Source: Kappaphycus alvarezii (lineage: Eukaryota; Rhodophyta; Florideophyceae; Gigartinales; Solieriaceae). Taken from it: a stretch of DNA of 64,000 nt. Made by a program: the position numbers and the translations under genes. Below are positions 57,648-64,000 of the stretch, piece after piece. Location: assembly GCA_002205965.3 (NCBI GenBank), contig NADL03000604.1, forward strand, positions 434,001-498,000. Reading direction: 5' to 3'. Below the pieces are notes generated by a model. It saw only the letters and a program-made list of their open reading frames with translations. It had not been told where the DNA came from and searched no databases. The number at the start of each line of letters is the position of its first letter. Position 1 is the stretch's first letter.

Positions 57648-58852
57648 TAGCCACTGAAATAACGGTGAGGCGGTGGGGACTTGTGGCTATGTGCGCGGTT
57701 GTCGTTGTTTGTGCTATCGTCGTTCTCATGGAATCGAACGTTCTTATCAGTCCTGTTTTCGTTGTCGTGCCTATGATTGGTAATTCGATGCCGTAGGTCC
57801 GTACTATCGTCAGTATGCGCGCTGCGCAGCGTTTTTGTAATTCTAGTGTCCTTTCGTCCCTTTCCATAGTGTGGACACTCCGGGTCACCAGCCCAGTGTC
57901 CATATAATTTACAGGATTTGCATTTCGAATTCATTTTAGCTCCCGTTACTGGTGAAATGTATCCTCCTGCTTTTCGCGTGTGTGATGTCTCGGGTTGGCG
58001 ACCACTTGACATCATTGCACCGACCGTGTTTCGAGTGTGGTCATTATGTTCATTGCTTGGACACTTAGAATCATTTACATCTGCTTTTACATTCTTTAGT
58101 GCGGCTATTGCGTCTTCAAACCCAAAGTTTAGTTGAATGAAATCAGCTTGGTTGCGTTTCTCTGCCTTTAGCCCTGCCTGCGTGATTATACTAACTTTGC
58201 AGTCTAATGATTTGAAGGCTGAATTGGCGCTGTTGCCGTCATCCTCACGTTCTTGATTACCTTCAAGCAAGCTAGGTACTTGGTTGACAGATGACGTAAT
58301 GATCCCAGTTTGTTCCATGTATATCATGAGAGACGAAGCGGTCTTGTTTGTTCCGGTGGTGTCAGTTCCCTGTTTTGAGACGAGTAGGCTCAGTGGGTTG
58401 TTGTAAACCGTGTCTGGTAGTTGAGAGTTTTCTAACATGATGAGGGCTGTTTGCTGCTTCTCCTGGTCGCTTGGTGCATGGCGAAAGCAGTTGAGATGAG
58501 CTTACGCTACACCTCTGAACAAATCCGCGAATGTACCATAGTCCTCACTCTTGTACTGGCGACAATTAAAGACATTGCGGCCGAAGGATATCATACGTTT
58601 GGCGGTATCCGTGGGTGAGTCCTTTGCTACGGCCTCTAAGATCTTTCCAACGACTGCTGTTTGCTGTCCGAATGTCATAACTGATTTGTTATCGTCTGTA
58701 TCCAGTGCCGATCTGCCTTCCTGCATTTCAGCCTCCACCACCCGACGGTAGCTATGGTTTATAGACGCGTATTGTGCATGTCCTAAACCATTCACAAAAC
58801 CTTTGCCTTGGTATCTACTCCTTGCGCAAACACGCGGACTCTTCTCATCCAC
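57647..58852 (-). pseudogene. copia 2 Gag with CCHC zinc knuckle, one stop
   Basis: One frame covers 58852 to 57647 with a single TAA at 58502-58504. The C-terminal third has KCKSCKLYGHWAGDPECPHY, a zinc knuckle (C-x2-C-x4-H-x5-C), followed by an Asp/Asn/His-rich tail. Helical Gag parts include SVMTFGQQTAVVGKILEAVA and DYGTFADLFRGVA. The stop may be a real mutation in this copy. Confidence 0.78.
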
Positions 58853-58970
58853 ATGCGTACGTCTGAGCGGTAATGAAACTTATCTCTATGCGGGGTTAGA
58901 CGCGGAGCTTGCAGCATTTTATCCCCCGGAGAATCAGGTCCCCTGGGTCCATAACTAATGATTGGATTGC

Positions 58971-59474
58971 TGTTGCTTTTAGGCGTAATGGAGTTGGAGA
59001 GGGCTCGGAACGCGTCAAGGGAAAAGATGTGGTTATGGGGCATATTCGACTTGCACAAAAGTCACCGGCGGTCCTTTCCCTTTTTTCTTCTTTCAGGTTC
59101 GTTTCGCTTTCTATCCTTTATATGTTCTCTACTGCGTCTTGCATTTTGCGAGCCGTGACGCTTATTGTCAGCTTTTCTCTTTGCCCACACCTTTTAATGC
59201 AAAGGTGTGCCACAGTCGTGTCGGTTATTGAAGCTGTTATGCGTTTGTTTTCGGAGCTGCATTTTGCGATTCCGTGTGTGGCAATCCTGTACATGTCTGT
59301 CAGTCCTTGCTTTACATCTTGACATTAAGATGAATCGAGAGTGTGCTTCACACTCGATCGGTCATGTGTAGCTGATGCTGTTCGTCATCGCTCATCTTCC
59401 CGTTTCATCGCATATAACGTTTGCGTCGTGCCATTGATACCTGTCCAGCTGGAACACGTGCATGCTGAATACCA
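58971..59474 (-). repeat. copia 2 5' LTR
   Basis: 504 bp, TG...CA. Nearly identical to 53669-54170. Confidence 0.92.
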
Positions 59475-59899
59475 ACAACTGCACTATATGATCTGTACTC
59501 CTTGTACTGTCCCGTACAGTTGAAGGTTGTCCGTATGTGTCGTTGCCTTGTCTTGCTTCAAGTCCAGGGCCTTTGATCGACCCTGTTCTCTTGTGATTCG
59601 AACAACTCCGTCGGCGGAGAGTTCGAGCAAGAGAGGTGAAAAGAAACAAAACAAACGGCGACCGGGAGGGAACGGCGACGGCCTCTCCCGGTTCCAGAAA
59701 CACTTCAGAATCGCAACGTGCACACGAAAAAAATCTATAAAATTCAATAATAACACGGTACTCAAATAAAGCTACCCCAACCCGCAGTCTCATCCGTCCA
59801 CGGCATTCACACTCCCGCATTTTTTATTTGGGAGCTTGATACTTTTGCACTATCCATTACTGAAAACCACAGGTGTCTACCTCAGACTCCAATAATGCT

Positions 59900-60400
59900 G
59901 TCAGTGTCCCATTGTCCTATACCTTGGAAAAACCTTCCGCAGGATTATCATCCGAGCTGGCCAACCCTACTTGCATTATCTCATGACCTTTGCTCGCCTT
60001 CAGAGCTGCCAAAATATCGTTCATCATTCGCTTTTTGGTCGTTGGCTGGCCTTTTGTGATGGAATGGAACAATGCTTCGAGGCTGTAAAGCAATGCAGAG
60101 GAATCTTCTGTCCGAGCATTAATTCCATATCTCTCCGTAATATGAATGAGCGATCAAAACCATCAGCAAACGCATACAATCTTCCTCCCATGATTGATCT
60201 AAAACCATTTTAGACTTCCTACTAGAGAAGTCAAGTACGTGTGTAGTTACAGTTTTGTCCGCTAAGATAATGATTTATCCCAGTTTAGATGAAAAGGTAT
60301 CGTTTGTCGCAAACGCGGAATCCGCGTACATCTTAAGACACAAAGAATCACTGTCCAGCCGCTTGTACTTCAGTGCTAAAACGAAGCTACCCTCGAATAA
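59900..60400 (-). pseudogene. copia 3 RNase H
   Basis: KMYADSAFATNDTFSSKLGY near 60330 gives the first Asp, and further on THVLDFSSRKSKMVL and, in another frame, RLYAFADGFDRSFILRRDME with L-H-C-F-T-A-S-K and SSDDNPAEGFSK at the end. Broken by shifts. Confidence 0.65.
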
Positions 60401-60474
60401 CTTGAATGACTTGTTGAACTCGTGATTCTTGATTTTGGAGAAAGTGTTTCATGTCACATTCGCTGCCCTGTTGA

Positions 60475-61080
60475 TTAAGTAACGCAACTCGGGATGCAAG
60501 TTTGCCCACCATGCCAATATGGCCCCAAACTTCCGAAATTATTCGAAAGTAAAGTTCTATGGTGCCATCGAAAGCCGTTAAATGTGAAGATTTTGCTCGA
60601 CTTTGAATTCAGATGGTCCCGTTGTACTAAAGAAAGTTCCAAAGAAATCAAAGTTGGCATGGATGCGAGGGTTTGAATAGAACTTCTTGAGGCTCTCGAT
60701 AGTGAGCTTCTCGAACTCAGGTGACCCCGCGTGTAGGTTATCATCAACATATATTCCAATTAGTCCTTCAAGATCCCCATCAGTCATCGTCACGTAAAGA
60801 GCAGGATCACCAATAGTGGGATACATCCCCAAATCATTTTCAACATGGAAGCGGACTGCGACTACCAATAATCGCTCGCATCGTATGTCCCATTTAAAGG
60901 GCGAAGGAGTTCTAAAAGCTCATCCTCAGCAATAAAAAATGTTTTCAGATCCTCGCGCTTCGGCAAAATGAATACACCCCTACTCATCTTGGCATTGCTC
61001 TGGACGTACGCTTGGTTGACAGCATGAGAGAAAATCGGAATGCCTTGATTGCAACAGTAGAAAGTATCAGACGGATCCAC
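60475..61080 (-). pseudogene. copia 3 reverse transcriptase
   Basis: AYVQSNAKMSRGVFILPKRE and LLRPLNGTYDASDYW at 61080-60862; then in another frame MYPTIGDPALYVTMTDGDLE and GLIGIYVDDNLHAGSPEF with an intact Y-V-D-D active site near 60740. Confidence 0.8.
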
Positions 61081-61517
61081 GACTGACGTAATGTGGCGAT
61101 GTCATGCACCATTTACGGCTTATGTTTTCCATTGTATCCTTGTACAATGTAACGCGCCTTTTCCGATTCATCAATAGTCCCGAAGTTCTTCAGCGCTAGA
61201 ACGAAACGTCCTCCAAGTATGTTGAAATCCTTTGGTACCTCCGTTTATGGGATGACTTTGCACACTCTGCGTTCTTTCTGAACGGTGATTTCCTTCAGCT
61301 TCGCTGCTTGAAATTTCGCGTTGTTTCGGCGTTGACCCATGTTTGTCAAGACCTCAGTGGTGTGCATGCCGATATATGCAATGTTAAACGGTGTGGCATA
61401 CAGAGCCTCTTGAACCTTTTGTCGATCACCTTCTGCATGTTAAATGTATGCCAACAAATCAAGAATTTCATTGCTGAGCATGACTTCAACGACTGTTGAG
61501 TCTTTTGGGGCCTGCGC

Positions 61518-62613
61518 CTAGTCAGCGTCTGCGTTATTTTCCGGAACGATCAGTGGCGGCAGGTCCTCAACTACGCAAGGATCGCTCCTTTCCCGGAAAC
61601 ATTTCACCTTTTCGACAGAAGCGCGAATCTGGCGGTTATCTATGTCCAACGTTAACATCTTCCCTTGTACATCGCGTACTACATAAGGAGCTATCCATTT
61701 GCCCAAAGGTTTCTCCCTGTATATCAGGACCTCATCACCGTATGAATACGTCGTATCCGCTACGGCAGGAAAGTTTGCACGCAAAGCCGACTTTAAAATG
61801 ACTTCGTGAGATGTTCTTGTCATTTCCTTGCACGCTTCCGTTAATGCCTTCATTCTGCTGTTGTGATCAGTGAGATCAATTGTCATGAGTGGTATACGCG
61901 GTAGAGCACTGAATACCAGTTGAGTGAGGACGAGGCCAGAGGGCCCAGTAGTATCATTCGTTTCCTTTACCGCCAACTGGAGAGCGAGTCTTCGTTCGAT
62001 GCACGAGTTGTCCGCAATGATTTTGTTGTATACCCTGTGGAGGTACGAATGATAGCGTTCTCCGACGCCTAGGGCTTTGTGACTCTCAATTTATGAAGAT
62101 TTTTCCTTGACGCAGTATGCCTGCAATAGGTTTTACATTCGAGGGATTCGAACTGAGGTCTCTGGTCCATGCCGACGTTGTCGGGAAAACCGACGTAGGT
62201 TGAAACCAATATGCGCATAAACGCAGCCCGCGTCTTTGCCGTTGATTCTCCATCAAGAAAAACGTTGCGTTACACTTCGTATCTTTGTCGACCACATGCA
62301 GAACCGTACGCTTCTCCAGCTTCATAAGATCCAGGCACACTGTGCGGTTGAACACGCATTCCCCGTGGGGCAAGGATACCTTGAACCTGTGCGGCCCGTC
62401 AGCTTCGCGTTGGCAGACTTCACAAGTTGAAGATATTTTCTCAAGATCAGCTAACAAGTCCGGAGATGCGGAATTGGGGTCAGCCCTGTTTATGACTGAA
62501 TAAAACTTTCCAGGATGTGGGTAGTAGAAGTGAAGGTGTAACTTCCTTACTTCAGCGGAAGTGAAGAACATTTTAACAACCCATCCAATGTTAACGTGTC
62601 CGCCCTCTCGCAC
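61518..62613 (-). pseudogene. copia 3 integrase
   Basis: The zinc domain reads VRKLHLHFYYPHPGKFYSVI ... STCEVCQREADGPHRFKV (H-H-C-C). VCLDLMKLEKRTVLHVVDKD gives the first Asp region. After a shift, VGFPDNVGMDQRPQFES gives the second. SHKALGVGERYHSYLHRVY near 62060-62090 gives the catalytic Glu, leading into the 152-codon frame that ends at 61518 (SYGDEVLIYREKPLGKWIAP). All key residues are readable across several frames. Confidence 0.75.
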
Positions 62614-62623
62614 CAGTGGTAGA

Positions 62624-63574
62624 TGTAGTGCAATGAACAGACCCAGCCCTGAAAGGGAAACAAGGAAAATGCCTACAGCAATAAGAGGTGGATGAGCTGA
62701 TGGTTGTGCAACTACCGGGCGTCCGTCGGACCCGCTTTCTCTTTAAGCCCCGTAAAGGGCAGTAACTCATTGCCTGACAGGCGCAGTTGGTAGAGACTTG
62801 GCAAGTCAGAGGAGGATAGGACACAAGAGTGTCTAGACTAATGTCACAATGACGGTATAATGGAAAAAACGGGGGAGTCCACAGGAATAGGATAGATGGC
62901 GACGCCAGGTAAAAAAAGGTAGTCCGGAGGACTAAACGGGCGAAGGGAACAAGAAGAATGGACAGCGAGGAGCGGCAGAGGCCAGCGAAGGTGTCGCGTG
63001 TAGCGCTACGAAGGGCGAGCGGGGCTCTAAAGGGTATTTCTATCCTCCCCAGGGGACGACGCGAGGCGTCACGGGTTTCGGCTACAGTCCGCCGAGGAGG
63101 ATAAACGCGCGCGCACGCACACGGAACAACAGAGGGATGAAGAATAAAAGGGGCGAAGCTACACGGGTGATCGGACCGCCGGTTACAAAGGGGGACCAAA
63201 GGGATAGAGATATATATAGTCGCAAACGCGTGGGTTCCGCGCAAAAGTAGGCGGGACGCGAAGGTGGGAGGTACTTCCAGAGCCAATCCTTTGGTAGCTG
63301 TTTACTTGGGGCGCTACAAGATGCTCCGTAATAAATAATAAGTTAGAGTTAGTGGCGGTGCTAGCTGCCGCCTTAGTTAGGACACCTGTTAGACTAATAG
63401 CGACTGTAAGCTAAAATAAAAATCAGGACCCATACCGGTCCATGGAAAGCCCCGACTGGGGGTCGTTGCCATCTCATCTTGACAGGATGATCTACTGTAA
63501 ACAAAGTGTCGAAATTCGATAAATAAAATGGATCATTATTACCATCTAAAGAACGGACCGGTCATTGCACTACA
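62624..63574. repeat. Solo LTR inserted in copia 3
   Basis: 951 bp bounded by the 13-bp inverted ends TGTAGTGCAATGA and TCATTGCACTACA, so it has the TG...CA form of an LTR. Flanks GTAGA (62619-62623) and GGAGA (63575-63579) differ by one base, as expected for an old 5-bp target duplication. It separates the protease from the integrase of copia 3. Long open frames inside (minus 62591-63286) are not genes. No second copy lies in the window. Confidence 0.72.
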
Positions 63575-64000
63575 GGAGATTCCAGCCATCGCTCTTTGAA
63601 AGTAACTCATCATCCGCAAAGCCCAGAATGAGGCTCGCCCGAGTTAACAGATCTAAGCCCAGCGGCAACGGAACATCTACATCAACGACGTCGGCATTGA
63701 AAGAGAGCAAGAAGTTATTTGAGACAGGGATTCCTACTGGAATATTACCAAAACCCTTATGCCTGGATGATACAAATGTGAATGTAAACTTTTTGCCCTT
63801 CACAACATCCATGAGGTCGATGTTGAGTAGGGTGCAGTATGCATCTGCCTGAGGTTTCCAAATTACCTTTTTCTGTGCACCTTAGTCCACGCAAGCACAC
63901 TCGAAATCTTCGGAAGTGGAATCATCCCAGGAGGTGTTTATCACAAAGATCTCATTGGTGCCTAGCTCCACATCTGGGTCAATCTCAGGAAGAAGCATAC
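63575..64000 (-). pseudogene. copia 3 protease region (partial)
   Basis: Minus frame: VELGTNEIFVINTSWDDSTS, E-C-A-C-V-D-stop-G-A-Q-K-K-V-I near 63880, where a retropepsin has V-D-(T/S)-G-A, then KPQADAYC and FVSSRHKGFGNIPVGIPVSN, VDVPLPLGLDLLTRASLIL. The TAA falls exactly on the Thr/Ser of the active site. Continues past the window edge. Confidence 0.7.

Larger units (their letters stand above)
53669..59474 (-). mobile_element. Young Ty1/copia retrotransposon (copia 2)
   Basis: Two direct LTRs, 53669-54170 and 58971-59474, begin TGTTGCTTTTAGG and end GAATACCA. By eye they differ by six substitutions and one 2-nt gap. On the minus strand the order is 5' LTR, Gag, protease region, integrase, reverse transcriptase, RNase H, 3' LTR. 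A G-run (GGGGGGGTAT on the minus strand, 54171-54180) just before the 3' LTR is a likely polypurine tract. The 5-bp flanks, CTAGC and ACAAC, do not match, so no target duplication is evident. Confidence 0.9.
59475..64000 (-). mobile_element. Decayed Ty1/copia element of another lineage (copia 3), runs past the window
   Basis: Minus-strand order: protease (64000-63575), solo LTR insertion, integrase zinc domain and core (62613-61518), reverse transcriptase (61080-60475), RNase H (about 60400-59900), then an A-rich polypurine tract (minus AAATAAAAAA, 59821-59830) and an LTR remnant 59475-59820 beginning TGCGGGAGTG on the minus strand. The LTR seems cut where copia 2 begins. The 5' LTR is outside the window. 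Motifs resemble copia elements known from fungi and oomycetes more than plant copia. Confidence 0.75.

Noticed and set aside
62140..62160. GGATTCGAACTGA, resembling a tRNA T-loop on the minus strand
   Set aside because: No acceptor or anticodon stem around it, and it lies inside the integrase coding region.
62591..63286. 231-codon minus-strand frame rich in Arg, Pro and Ser
   Set aside because: It lies inside the solo LTR and crosses its border; composition artefact.
1..64000. Bacterial origin, suggested by ClpS and the YqgE/AlgH protein
   Set aside because: Both have organelle-type leaders, spliced genes and copia elements surround them, and there are no operons or ribosome-binding sites.

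Overview
This is a eukaryotic nuclear window, most likely from a red alga (a florideophyte such as Chondrus or a relative). The reasons are: nuclear genes for proteins that look plastid-bound (ClpS with a leader starting M-A-F-V, a YqgE/AlgH-family protein with a leader starting M-P-F-F), a mitochondrial ATP synthase subunit d and a UFMylation ligase on the same DNA, compact genes with no or one short GT-AG intron (105 to 134 nt), and a large load of Ty1/copia and Tc1/pogo elements. Nothing points to a bacterium.

Host genes form small islands. ClpS (622-1072, minus); a CCHC zinc-knuckle protein (30449-31270, minus, one intron) divergent from a secreted Kunitz/BPTI-type protease inhibitor (32538-33056, plus, one intron); a Brawnin/UQCC6-like micro-protein (38106-38516, plus, one intron) converging on UFL1 (38619-41029, minus); ATP synthase subunit d (41521-42111, plus), divergent from UFL1; a YqgE/AlgH protein (43201-43985, plus); and an inositol-polyphosphate 5-phosphatase with a C-terminal C2-like domain (49828-52182, plus). 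The longer genes run from C-rich at the 5' end to G-rich at the 3' end of the coding strand. Five genes are broken by apparent one-base losses, which suggests assembly indels more than pseudogenes.

The rest is mobile DNA. A decayed pogo/Tigger element (about 2330-4760) is split by a Tc1-like element with matching terminal repeats (2690-4214). A degraded copia lies at 8843-13638. Two more Tc1-like elements lie at 34538-35932 and 36113-37823. The right end is a transposon nest: a 470-bp inverted-repeat element (53199-53668) touching a young copia with near-identical LTRs (53669-59474), which touches a third copia (59475 to the window end) carrying a solo LTR (62624-63574).

From 14.8 to 26.6 kb there are several decayed coding blocks on both strands that I do not recognise; at least two look like copies of one family with a Cys-rich motif. 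A degenerate RHS/Crinkler-like P-loop ATPase is at 46.7-47.5 kb. Intergenic DNA also carries clusters of GTACAGTAC-type palindromes, often beside gene 5' ends, and several long hairpins.
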